From contig NZ_JAEHOB010000009.1 of the NCBI RefSeq assembly GCF_016464705.1, positions 155,639 through 219,638 on the forward strand: 64,000 bases of DNA. The letters are read 5' to 3'. Position numbers and translations under genes: made by a program. This DNA comes from Qaidamihabitans albus. Its GTDB lineage: Bacteria > Actinomycetota > Actinomycetes > Mycobacteriales > Pseudonocardiaceae. Each line of letters starts with the position of its first letter. Within the stretch, counting starts at the first letter, position 1. The notes beneath the pieces were generated by a model. It worked only from the letters and a program-made list of their open reading frames with translations. It was not told the DNA's origin and searched no databases. Of this stretch, positions 39,512 to 47,829 are shown piece after piece.

Positions 39512-42500
39512 GGGTTTGGCGTAGAGGCGGGTCGCGGAGAGCCGGGCCACTCCGTCCGGCTCGGCCAGTTCGTCGAGCTCCCGGCGGATGGTCGAGTCGA
39601 CCGAGAGGTACTTGCGGCCCGCCCGGAGATCGGCGTCGTTGCGCAGGCGGATGATCAGCGGGAACTCGCTGAGCGCGCCCGCGTCGAACAGCCCTGTCGT
39701 GTAAATGAGCTGCACGCCGAGCGCCCTGGCCACGGCCCGCTGCAGCTCCAGCAGGTAGCCCGCGGACGCGCGGCCGATCGGGTTGTCGAGGAACAGCACA
39801 CCGGAGTGCCGGCTGCGCACCTTGCCGCGGTTGTTCGCGCGCAGGGCGGCCAGCGTGCAGTACAGGATGATCGCGGCGGTCAGCTGCTGCCCGCCGGAGA
39901 ACACGTCCCGGATCTCGGAGACCCGCTGCCGCTCGGTCCGCAGCACCGAGTCGGGCTTGAGCATGTCCACCCGGAACCCCTTGGGCACGGCGGCGTGGAG
40001 GCCGCGCAGCAGCAGCGACATCCCGTCCCGCTTGACCTCGCGCCCGTCGCTGGTCCGGCCGGCCGCGGCCTCGTCGACGACCTCACCGAGCCGCTCGGCG
40101 AGGTCGTTGTCCTCCAGTTCGGTGAAGCGGATCCGCAGGAACTCCTGCCCGGACCAGTCCCCGAGGCCGTCCGGCAGCCGTGACACGCGCTGCGCCGAGC
40201 GCAGGGTGCGCAGTGCGCCGTCGACCATCCCGTGCAGGCGGGTCACGATGCCGGACCGGTGCCGGTCGATCTGCGCGAGGTCGTCGGTCAGCGTGCGCAG
40301 GCGGGGCCGCAGCGCCTGCGCCCACTCCCGCGCGTGCGCGGGCAGGTTGTCCCGCCGCACCGAGATCATCTGCTGCCGGACCGGCGTGCCGAGCTGCTCG
40401 AACCGCTTCTCGGTGGCGTACTGCGCCAGTGCGTCGGCCGCCGCGCGCACCCGTTTCTCCGCGGCGTCCACCGCCTCCTGCGCGGTGTTCAGTGCGGAGT
40501 TCAGCTCGCCGTAGCGGCCGCGCGCGGTCTCCAGCTCGCCGTCGTAGACGCGATCCGGCTCAGCCGCTGGCAGGTGGGCGGCGAGCGACTCCGCGAGCAT
40601 CCTGAAACCGGACGCGGAGCCGCGGGCGGCGTCAAGGCCGGCCTGCGCCGCCGCGCGCCGCTCGCGCAGCTCCTCCCACTTCCGGGCGGCGGCCGACACC
40701 TCCTCGCTCGCGGCGTCGATGAGCTCGCGGCCGTGCTCGATGTTCCGCGGCCGCTCGGCCGGGTCCAGCGAGGAGGGCTGCCCGGGAAGCTGGTCCCGCT
40801 CGGCCTTGCGGGTGGCGACCAGCCCGATCACCTCGGAGCGCTCGTCCTCCAGCGCCGCCACCGCCCGTGCCGCACGGGCCTGCGCGGCGGCCCGTGCGGA
40901 GGCGTCCGATCCGTCCGGGGTCTCCAGGAACTCCCCGGCCAGCGTCCGCACGGACTCGTCGAGGCCCTCGAGCGCGGCCCGCGCGGACGACTCCGCGCTC
41001 TCGGCCTGCTCCAGCTCGGCCCGCAGGTCGCTGCCGACCTCCACCTTGGCGTAGGCCTCCGCCGCCGAGGCGAAGGTCCGGCGGAGCGCGTCCACCGGCT
41101 CGGCCGGGGCTGGATCGTGCTCGGTCACCGAACCGCCACCGGGGACCTCGGCCAGCTCGGCCCGTGCCGTGCTCGCGGTCCGGCGGTGCCCGTCCGCGGT
41201 GCGCTGCTCCTCGGCGGCCCGCTCACGCAGCCGGGCGGCCCTGGCACCCGCCTCCCGCGCGAGCGTCTCGGCGTGCTCCAGCGCCTCGCGGGCCCGCTCG
41301 GCCTCCTCCGTCCACTGCGGGATCCGCGCGGCGCGGGTGGCGAGGTCGTCGAGCGCGCGCTGTTTCTCCTCGGCGTCGCGCAACGCCGAGCGCAGCGCCG
41401 GTACGCATTCGCGCAGGGTGTCGCGCGCCGCGCCGAGCCGCTTCAGCTCGGCGTCCGCGTCGGTCACCGCCCGCTCCGCCGTGTCCCTCGCGGTGGTCGC
41501 GGCCTGGGCCTCCTCCGCGAGGACGGCGAGCCTGCCCGGCGGGTAGTCCTCGCGCCACGTCGTGAGCTTCCACGACAGGGCGGCGTCCGCGCCGATCGAC
41601 TCCTCGAGCGCCGCGAGCCGCCGGTGCCGCTCGTCCTGCCGCCGTGCGATCGCGTCGCGTTCGGCGTCGGCGGCGTCCTCGTCGTACATCGCGGGGTTGG
41701 GCGGAACGAGGAACTCCACGCCCGCGGCGGGGACCAGGTCACCGTCGGCCAGCGCCGTGGTGGTGCCGACGGCGATGGCCGCGCCCGGCAGCAGCCGCGC
41801 GCCGGTGAGCACCTCCCTGGCCCGGTCGAGTTGCGCCGGGTCGTTGAGCAGGACGCCGGAGACGAGCTGCGGAGCACGGTGCAGCGCCTCCGCCCGCCGT
41901 CCCGCCTCGAGCCCGGACAGGTAGCGCCAGCCCGACCACGCGGTGATTCCCGCGGACTCCAGCGCGTCGAGCGCGGCCTGCACCTCCTCGGGCGGGGGCA
42001 GCAGGCCGCCGGAGCCGAGGGCACCCAGCGCCCGCTCGTCGCGCGACTGCTCGATGCGCAGCGCCGTCTGCTCGCTCTCGGCGGCGGTGCGCGCCTCGCG
42101 CAGCCGCTCGATCAGCGCCGGGGTGTCCGTCTCCAGCGTGACGTCCTCGGCGCCGAGCAACTCCCCCAGGCGCGGTTCCGCCGCGAGGCCATCGGTACGG
42201 CGGTGCGCCCGGTCGAGCTCGTCGGCGGCCCGTTCGGCCCGGTCCCTGGCGGAACCGGCGGCGCGGTGGGCGTCGTTCACCGCGCCCTGCGCGGCACCGA
42301 GCTCCTCGGCGAGCCGTTCCAGCTCGGCCTCCCGCCGCGCCAGCTCGGCCGCGACGGACTCCCGCTCCGCGTTCGCCGCGCGGGCCGCTTCGGCAACGTC
42401 GGTGTCCCCGGTCCCTTCGGTGAGCAGCCCTTCCTTGGTGCGGCGGCCGATCTCGGCCCTGACCTCCTCGATGCGCCCGGCCAGTCCCTCGGCCTCGGCC

Positions 42501-43951
42501 CGGCGGTTGGCCGCCGTGCCGGTCGCCTCGTCCCGTTCCCGCTGCGCCCGCTCGGCCTCCGCCTGCCGTGCCCGCGCCTCCCGCTCGACCTCGTCGGCCT
42601 GTGCCTGCGCCTGCCCGGCCAGCGCCAGCAGGCCGCGGGCCAGTGCGGTCGCCGCGGCGTTCTTGGCCTCCAGCGCGGGCCGGGCCTTCTGCTCGCGCGT
42701 GCCGACCAGCTCGCGGATGTCCCTGGCCTTGCGGGTGGCGTTGAGGTGGGTCAGGACGGTCGCCGTCTCCCGCCAGGCGTCGGCGGTGATCTTCGCCTCC
42801 GCCAGTTCCGCGTCGACGCGCTCCTTGTCCCGCACCGCCTCGTCGAGGCGCATACCGGCGACCACGCGGCGCAGCTCGGTGACGGCGGCGGTGAGCCTGC
42901 GGTGATCGCCCTCCGCGAGCTTCTCGGCGCTCGCGACCTCCTCGACGTGGGCCTCGAGGCCGGCCAGCCGCTCGTTCTCCAGCCGGTCACGCGCCGCGAC
43001 CTCCCCGGCGAGGGTCTCCAGGTCGGCCCTGGCGGCGGCCGCGAGCTTGCGCGAGGCGGCGGCCAGCTCTTCCTCCTCCGCGAGCGGCCCCAGCAGGTCC
43101 AGCGACCCGGCGACGAAGTCGCGCTCCACCATGAGCTCACCGCGTTGCGCCAGGTTGCCGGCATAGGTGGCCACCACCTCGGCCAGGTCCTTCGGCTCTT
43201 CCTCGGACAACACGGCCTTGAGCAGGAACTCGGCGAAGGCCCCGTCGGTGTTGAAGGCGAAGGCGTCGGCCGCCTCCCCCTCGCCCGCGTTCATCGCCCG
43301 CTGGTAGCGGAACAGCTCCGTGTCGAGCCCCAGCAGGTCGAGCCGCTCGGTCCACTCGTGGTGCCGCCGGGTCCAGAACAACTCCAACTCCGGCACCTCG
43401 CCGTGCGCGGCGCTCAGCCGCTCGTGGAAGCCCGACATCGTGAGCAGCCTGCCGTCGGCGGTCAGCGGCAGTGAGTCGAGGCCCAGCGACGTGCCCGGCC
43501 GGAAGCAGTACCAGGAGTCGACCAGGTTGGCCGGGTCGGACGAGGACACGTGCCCGCGCCATTCGGACACCTTGCCGGTGATGACCCGCTCGCCGGTCTC
43601 GGTGTGCTGCCACTCCAGGACGACGTGCGCGACGTCCTTGCCGCCGACGAACTTCTCCAGCACGCGGGTGTTCGTGGTGCCGACGACCTGGCGCCTGCCG
43701 GGCAGCATCACCGAGAAGATCAGCTTGATCAGCACCGACTTGCCGCCGCCGTTCTCCAGGAACAGCACGCTGGCCGGTGCGGGGCGCCGGGGCGGTCCCG
43801 GGTCGGCGGAGTGGATGCCCGCGCCGAAGAGCGCGTCCTGCCGCGGCGAGCGCACCACCTCGCCGACGCCGCTCAGGTCCAGCACGACGTCCTGGTAGCG
43901 GGCGCCCGCGGGCCCCACCGAATGCAGGCGCACCCGCGCGAGCTCGTACAT
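39488..43951 (-). CDS. large SMC-like ATPase (MukB/MksB/JetC-like), 1487 aa
   Basis: Very long ABC/SMC-type ATPase. Walker A LENGGGKSVLIKL near residue 65-77; long coiled coils rich in Ala, Glu and Arg at about 290-640 and 800-1240; a globular middle at about 640-790 (ITAWSGWRYLSGLEAGRRA, VEFLVPPNPAMYDED), the place of an SMC hinge; C-terminal signature FSGGQQLTAAIIL at 1351 and Walker B GVLFLDNPIGRAS at about 1385. The residue after the Walker B Asp is Asn (1390), not the usual catalytic Glu. Streptomyces homologues are, from memory, annotated only as large ATP-binding proteins. It follows the two partner genes by 14 nt. The last seven residues are encoded by repeat A4. Likely role: DNA loop extrusion, chromosome upkeep or plasmid restriction; unproven. 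Confidence 0.85.
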   Translation of the reverse strand: MYELARVRLHSVGPAGARYQDVVLDLSGVGEVVRSPRQDALFGAGIHSADPGPPRRPAPASVLFLENGGGKSVLIKLIFSVMLPGRRQVVGTTNTRVLEKFVGGKDVAHVVLEWQHTETGERVITGKVSEWRGHVSSSDPANLVDSWYCFRPGTSLGLDSLPLTADGRLLTMSGFHERLSAAHGEVPELELFWTRRHHEWTERLDLLGLDTELFRYQRAMNAGEGEAADAFAFNTDGAFAEFLLKAVLSEEEPKDLAEVVATYAGNLAQRGELMVERDFVAGSLDLLGPLAEEEELAAASRKLAAAARADLETLAGEVAARDRLENERLAGLEAHVEEVASAEKLAEGDHRRLTAAVTELRRVVAGMRLDEAVRDKERVDAELAEAKITADAWRETATVLTHLNATRKARDIRELVGTREQKARPALEAKNAAATALARGLLALAGQAQAQADEVEREARARQAEAERAQRERDEATGTAANRRAEAEGLAGRIEEVRAEIGRRTKEGLLTEGTGDTDVAEAARAANAERESVAAELARREAELERLAEELGAAQGAVNDAHRAAGSARDRAERAADELDRAHRRTDGLAAEPRLGELLGAEDVTLETDTPALIERLREARTAAESEQTALRIEQSRDERALGALGSGGLLPPPEEVQAALDALESAGITAWSGWRYLSGLEAGRRAEALHRAPQLVSGVLLNDPAQLDRAREVLTGARLLPGAAIAVGTTTALADGDLVPAAGVEFLVPPNPAMYDEDAADAERDAIARRQDERHRRLAALEESIGADAALSWKLTTWREDYPPGRLAVLAEEAQAATTARDTAERAVTDADAELKRLGAARDTLRECVPALRSALRDAEEKQRALDDLATRAARIPQWTEEAERAREALEHAETLAREAGARAARLRERAAEEQRTADGHRRTASTARAELAEVPGGGSVTEHDPAPAEPVDALRRTFASAAEAYAKVEVGSDLRAELEQAESAESSARAALEGLDESVRTLAGEFLETPDGSDASARAAAQARAARAVAALEDERSEVIGLVATRKAERDQLPGQPSSLDPAERPRNIEHGRELIDAASEEVSAAARKWEELRERRAAAQAGLDAARGSASGFRMLAESLAAHLPAAEPDRVYDGELETARGRYGELNSALNTAQEAVDAAEKRVRAAADALAQYATEKRFEQLGTPVRQQMISVRRDNLPAHAREWAQALRPRLRTLTDDLAQIDRHRSGIVTRLHGMVDGALRTLRSAQRVSRLPDGLGDWSGQEFLRIRFTELEDNDLAERLGEVVDEAAAGRTSDGREVKRDGMSLLLRGLHAAVPKGFRVDMLKPDSVLRTERQRVSEIRDVFSGGQQLTAAIILYCTLAALRANNRGKVRSRHSGVLFLDNPIGRASAGYLLELQRAVARALGVQLIYTTGLFDAGALSEFPLIIRLRNDADLRAGRKYLSVDSTIRRELDELAEPDGVARLSATRLYAKPLVSAHPS

Positions 43952-43965
43952 GGTCCTCGATCCCC

Positions 43966-44775
43966 CTACAGCGTCTCGGACGTCGCGGCACGCAGGCTGC
44001 CGCCCCCGTCACCGTCCCCGCCGACCGACACCACGTCCAGCGCGAGCAGCTCGTCGAACGCCGCGTCCGCGGCCAGCTCGCGCACCTGCACCTGGTAGCG
44101 CGGCGTGGTGCGGTACGTCCCGCCCTGCTCGCCGCTCACCGGGACCAGGAAACCCTGCTCCGACAGGAACCGCAGCGCCCTGGCCACCATCCCCCTGGTG
44201 GTGTCCGCGGCGAGCCGCCCGTCCTTCGTGGCCGCCGCGGCGGGGCGCCGAGCGTAGGCACGCCACGCCTGCTCCAGCTCCGGCGCGTCGGCGAGCGGAT
44301 CGTTGTTCGCCTCCGCCCGCGCCGCGCGCTCGTCGAGGATGCGGCACGCCTCGCGCACCACGCCGTCGACCTGCTCGACGCTCACCCGGCCGATGTAGGT
44401 GTCGTTGGCGAGGTCGTCGGGGCGCGGGTAGCCCAGTGCCGCGGTGGCCAGGTGGACGAGCCCGTGGAGCACCTTCTCGGTGTCCCGCCGCTCACGGATC
44501 TTGCTCTGCCGCGCGTAGCTGTCCATCTTGATCTCGAAGACCGACTCGTCGGTGGCCGCGAGCACGGCGCCTGCCTGCATGCTCACCTCGAGCACCATCA
44601 GCCCGAGCCCGGCGGCGACCGCGTGCGTGAGCTGCTTGAACCCGCTGTCCTCGCCGTAGCGGCGCACCAGGTCGGCGTACACGACATCGCGGCCGGGCAG
44701 CTGCTTGGGCCGCATGCCGAAGGCGATCAGCCGGGCGGCGGCCTCGGCGTCGGCCGGTGCGGGTGGACGGCTCAT
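43966..44775 (-). CDS. small winged-helix partner of the SMC-like ATPase (MukE/MksE/JetB-like)
   Basis: 269-aa soluble protein without catalytic motifs. Alpha-helical N-terminal part (VVYADLVRRYGEDSGFKQLT; MVLEVSMQAGAVLAATDESV; KVLHGLVHLATAALGYPRPD) and a C-terminal winged-helix-like domain (GMVARALRFLSEQGFLVPVS, GGTYRTTPRYQVQVREL). Size and position between a kleisin-like gene and an SMC gene match MukE/MksE/JetB in condensin-like operons. ATG at 44775 overlaps the stop of the upstream gene (ATGA). The family match is by architecture, not by a recognised signature. Confidence 0.7.
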   Translation of the reverse strand: MSRPPAPADAEAAARLIAFGMRPKQLPGRDVVYADLVRRYGEDSGFKQLTHAVAAGLGLMVLEVSMQAGAVLAATDESVFEIKMDSYARQSKIRERRDTEKVLHGLVHLATAALGYPRPDDLANDTYIGRVSVEQVDGVVREACRILDERAARAEANNDPLADAPELEQAWRAYARRPAAAATKDGRLAADTTRGMVARALRFLSEQGFLVPVSGEQGGTYRTTPRYQVQVRELAADAAFDELLALDVVSVGGDGDGGGSLRAATSETL

Positions 44776-46265
44776 GCGACCTCCTCCGTCTCGCTCTGCA
44801 GGGTGGCGTCGCTGCCGCTTCCCACGGCGGCGGACTGCAGCAGCAGGTCGGCACCGCCGAACTCGGGATCGTCCAGCGGTGTCCCGTCGTCCAGCGCGAG
44901 CAGCACCCGCCGTTCCCCCTGCCGGACGGCGCCGCCGACCTCGGGACCGTAGGCGTGCAACGCGCGCAGCGCCACGAGGCGCGCCACCGCCGGGTCGGCG
45001 CGCCGTGCCTCGGCGAGCAGCCCGGACAGCCTGCGCGGTACTTCGGGCAGGTCCAGCAGCTCGTCGGCGTAGCGCCACTGCTCGTCGCTGTAGCGGTCGG
45101 TCTCCTCGGCCGGCGTCAGCTCCGGGTCGGGCACCTCGCCGACGAGCTGCTCGCGCTCCGGCGCCGGCCGCAGCAGCAACGAGACCAGCGCCGACAGCGA
45201 CGGCACTGTCGGCACCCCGATACCGGTGGCCGCGTGGAAGAACGACTGCGCGGGCGGCACCGCGTCGGCCAGCGGCAGCGCCAGCGTGGGTAGCAGCAGC
45301 TGCCCGAACAGGTCGATGGCGGCCCGCTGCGGCGGGCCGGAGAACTGCTGACGGTCCTGCTCGGCGCGGAACACCGCGCCCGCGGCCTGCAGGCGCGACT
45401 GGAGCTGCGTGTGCCTGCGGACGCAGTCGCCGACGATGTCGACGAGCTCGGCGGCCCGCCGCTTGCGGTCCGGGTCCTCGGCCTCGTCGCGCGAGGCGGT
45501 GATGTTCTTCAGGATCGCGGTCTCGGCGCGGAAGCGGGACTCGATGTGCGTCAGCGCGGCGTCCAGCAGCTCCGGCACCTCCCGTTCCCAGTCGACCGAG
45601 CGGACGTCGCGGCGGGTCGCGTCGAGCTTGGCCCGCAGTGTCTCGCCGTACTGCACGGTGCGGTAGCGGGCCTGCTCGGCGGCGAGCTTGGCGTCGGCGA
45701 GCCTGCCCCTGCTGATGAGGTTCTCCAGCTTCACCTCGGCGGCGATCTGCGCGGACTCGACGTCGGTGTCGAGCGCGCCGACGAGCACGTTGATCGCCTC
45801 GTCGGTGGCGCGCAGGTACACCTCGCCGTCGCGGGCGGCGAGCTCGACGAGCAGCTTGAAGTCGAACGCGCGGCGCTGGTAGCGCCCCTCGCCGTCCACC
45901 GAGCCGTAGACCCGGCGGAAGCCGCGGTCGGTGGTCCCCACGTTGATCAGGTTGTCGAGCACCCAGCGGGCGACCCTCGCGTGCTCGCCCGGCGTGCGGT
46001 GCGGCGCCTGAGCCGCGATGAACGGCAGCAGGCGGTTGGCGACCTGCTGGTGGTCGGCGCCGGTGTCGAAGTCCATCGCGATCGTGACCTGGTCGATCGT
46101 GTGCAGCGCGATCTCGGCCATCTGGTACACGGTCGCGTCGGCCCAGTCCAGCTTCGCCTTCCTGGCGTCGAGGTCGTGCAGCGGCGCGGTGCACGCGAGC
46201 GCCTTGAGCCGGCGCGCCAGCCCCTCGTCGGGGCCACCCGCCCCGATCAACACGTCGTCTCGCAC
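44772..46265 (-). CDS. probable kleisin-like first subunit of the SMC-like operon (MukF/MksF/JetA-like)
   Basis: 497-aa cytoplasmic protein I cannot place in a named family. N-terminal helical, HTH-like part (VYQMAEIALHTIDQVTIAMD; ARVARWVLDNLINVGTTDRG), a long helical middle with coiled coil (DVESAQIAAEVKLENLISRG; EVPELLDAALTHIESRFRAE) and a C-terminal helical domain (EQWRYADELLDLPEVPRRLS). This layout resembles MukF/MksF/JetA. GTG at 46265 is chosen since a TAACGT box lies 8 nt upstream, suggesting a leaderless transcript; an in-frame GTG at 46292 is the alternative. First gene of the three-gene operon. Confidence 0.68.
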   Translation of the reverse strand: MRDDVLIGAGGPDEGLARRLKALACTAPLHDLDARKAKLDWADATVYQMAEIALHTIDQVTIAMDFDTGADHQQVANRLLPFIAAQAPHRTPGEHARVARWVLDNLINVGTTDRGFRRVYGSVDGEGRYQRRAFDFKLLVELAARDGEVYLRATDEAINVLVGALDTDVESAQIAAEVKLENLISRGRLADAKLAAEQARYRTVQYGETLRAKLDATRRDVRSVDWEREVPELLDAALTHIESRFRAETAILKNITASRDEAEDPDRKRRAAELVDIVGDCVRRHTQLQSRLQAAGAVFRAEQDRQQFSGPPQRAAIDLFGQLLLPTLALPLADAVPPAQSFFHAATGIGVPTVPSLSALVSLLLRPAPEREQLVGEVPDPELTPAEETDRYSDEQWRYADELLDLPEVPRRLSGLLAEARRADPAVARLVALRALHAYGPEVGGAVRQGERRVLLALDDGTPLDDPEFGGADLLLQSAAVGSGSDATLQSETEEVA

Positions 46266-46321
46266 AGCGCGTAACGTTAGTCGGCCACCCACCGTGCCCG
46301 CGCGCCGGTAGCGTCGGGTTC
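46266..46321. promoter_or_regulatory. divergent promoter region with palindromic TAACGTTA
   Basis: The 56-nt gap between two divergent genes contains TAACGTTA (46272-46279), an 8-bp palindrome. Read leftward, TAACGT is a TANNNT -10 box 8 nt before the GTG at 46265. Read rightward, the same bases could be the -10 of the F420-enzyme gene, with a leader of about 37 nt. Sequence inference only. Confidence 0.45.
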
Positions 46322-46759
46322 ATGCGACAGATGACCAGGGACGAATGGCGGGAGTTCGCGAGCGCGGGAACCCGCACCGGCAAGCTCGGTGTCGTGCGTG
46401 CGGACGGATCGGCGCACGTCACACCGATCTGGTTCGTACTCGACACCGGTCCCGGCGGCGACGAGCTGATCTTCAACACCGGCGCGGAGACGGTGAAGGG
46501 CAGGGCGCTGCGCCGGGACCCGCGGGTTTCGCTGACGGTGGACGACCAGCAGCCGCCGTACTCGTTCGTGCAGTTCACCGCCGAGGCGCGGCTGTCCGAG
46601 GAGCCCGCCGAGCTGCTGCGCTGGGCCGCCGCGATCGCGGCCCGCTACATGGGCGAGGACAACGCCGAGGCGTTCGGCAAGCGCAACGCCGTGCCCGGGG
46701 AGTACCTCGTGCGGGCGAGGATCACCAAGGTGGTGGCGCAGGCCGACCTCGCCGACTGA
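46322..46759 (+). CDS. PPOX-class F420-dependent oxidoreductase (FDOR-B-like)
   Basis: 145-aa split beta-barrel protein of the pyridoxamine 5'-phosphate oxidase fold. RTGKLGVVRADGSAHVTPIW and KGRALRRDPRVSLTVDDQQP are typical of the F420H2-dependent FDOR-B group in actinobacteria, related to Rv1155 (family knowledge). These reduce F420-linked substrates such as biliverdin or xenobiotics; substrate unknown. ATG at 46322. Divergent from the SMC-like operon, convergent with whiA; repeat A5 lies at its 3' end. Confidence 0.87.
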   Translation: MRQMTRDEWREFASAGTRTGKLGVVRADGSAHVTPIWFVLDTGPGGDELIFNTGAETVKGRALRRDPRVSLTVDDQQPPYSFVQFTAEARLSEEPAELLRWAAAIAARYMGEDNAEAFGKRNAVPGEYLVRARITKVVAQADLAD

Positions 46760-46780
46760 GTCGTTTCCGCAGGCCACCGG

Positions 46781-46824
46781 TCGTGAGTGCGTAACAGTGT
46801 TCTCACTCGTGTGCGCACTCACGA
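46781..46824. repeat. family A inverted repeat, copy 5
   Basis: Arms TCGTGAGTGCG (46781-46791) and CGCACTCACGA (46814-46824) are perfect over 11 bp with a 22-nt loop TAACAGTGTT then CTCACTCG. It lies between the convergent F420-enzyme and whiA genes, 21 and 15 nt from their stop codons. Confidence 0.8.
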
Positions 46825-46839
46825 GAGGTGACCAGGCAC

Positions 46840-47829
46840 TCAGACCTCTTCCTCCTCCAGCATCTCCGCGGTCACCGCCGACTCGGTGTCCGGGATGCCC
46901 TGGTCCTTGGCCCGCTTGTCGGCCATCGCGAGCAGGCGGCGGATCCGGCCCGCGACGGCGTCCTTCGTCATCGGCGGGTCGGAGAGCTGGCCCAGTTCCT
47001 CCAGCGAGGCCTGCCGGTTGGACAGCCGCAGTTTGCCCGCCGCGAGCAGGTGGTCGGGTGCGGTGTCGCCGAGAATGTCCATCGCGCGCTGGACCCTGGC
47101 CGCGGCGGCCACCGCGGCGCGCGCCGACCGGCGCAGGTTCGCGTCGTCGAAGTTCGCCAGCCGGTTCGCGGTCGCGCGCACCTCACGCCGCATCCGGCGC
47201 TCCTCCCAGGCGAGCACGCTCTCGTGCGCGCCCAGCCGGGTGAGCAGGGCACCGATCGCGTCGCCGTCCCGGACCACCACCCGGTCGGCGCCGCGCACCT
47301 CACGCGACTTCGCCTGGATGCCGAGCCTGCGCGCCGCGCCGACCAGCGCCAGCGCCGCCTCGGGTCCGGGGCAGGTCACCTCCATCGACGACGACCGTCC
47401 CGGCTCGGTGAGCGAGCCGTGCGCGAGAAACGCGCCCCGCCACGCCGCCTCCGCGTCGGCGATGCCGCCGGACACCACGGCCGCGGGCAGGCCGCGCACC
47501 GGGCGCCCGCGGTGGTCGATCAGCCCGGTCTGCCTGGCCAGCCCCTCGCCGTCCTTGACGACCCGCACCACGTACCGGGTGCCCTTGCGCAGACCACCCG
47601 ATGAGATGACGTGCACGTCGGAGTGGTGGCCGTACAGCTCATGGATCTCCTTGCGCAGCCTGCGGGCCACCGATCCGGTGTCGAGCTCGGCCTCGACGAC
47701 CACCCGGCCCGCCACGATGTGCAGGCCGCCGGCGAAGCGCAGCATGGAGGCGACCTCCGCGCGGCGCGGGCCGACTCTGGTGATCTCGAGCCGGCTCAGC
47801 TCGTCCTTGACCGCAGCCGTCATCGCCAT
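46840..47829 (-). CDS. whiA: sporulation/cell-division regulator WhiA
   Basis: 329-aa regulator with a LAGLIDADG-like N-terminal domain ([48 protein letters not shown]) and a C-terminal helix-turn-helix ([27 protein letters not shown] region). In Streptomyces WhiA acts with WhiB as a sporulation regulator; homologues occur widely. ATG at 47829 overlaps yvcK's TAA by one base; a second ATG at 47823 is possible. Operon with yvcK, rapZ, uvrC. Confidence 0.96.
   Translation of the reverse strand: MAMTAAVKDELSRLEITRVGPRRAEVASMLRFAGGLHIVAGRVVVEAELDTGSVARRLRKEIHELYGHHSDVHVISSGGLRKGTRYVVRVVKDGEGLARQTGLIDHRGRPVRGLPAAVVSGGIADAEAAWRGAFLAHGSLTEPGRSSSMEVTCPGPEAALALVGAARRLGIQAKSREVRGADRVVVRDGDAIGALLTRLGAHESVLAWEERRMRREVRATANRLANFDDANLRRSARAAVAAAARVQRAMDILGDTAPDHLLAAGKLRLSNRQASLEELGQLSDPPMTKDAVAGRIRRLLAMADKRAKDQGIPDTESAVTAEMLEEEEV

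Noticed and set aside
40232..43474. Open frame of 1080 codons on the plus strand opposite the SMC-like gene
   Set aside because: Antisense shadow of a high-GC gene; low-complexity Arg/Gly/Pro/Leu composition, no domain, and the minus-strand gene has clear Walker and signature motifs.
39488..46292. Calling the SMC-like operon a complete Wadjet (JetABCD) defence system
   Set aside because: No JetD/toprim-type nuclease gene is adjacent and the ATPase does not show the sequence features I associate with JetC of types I-III; similarity is architectural only.
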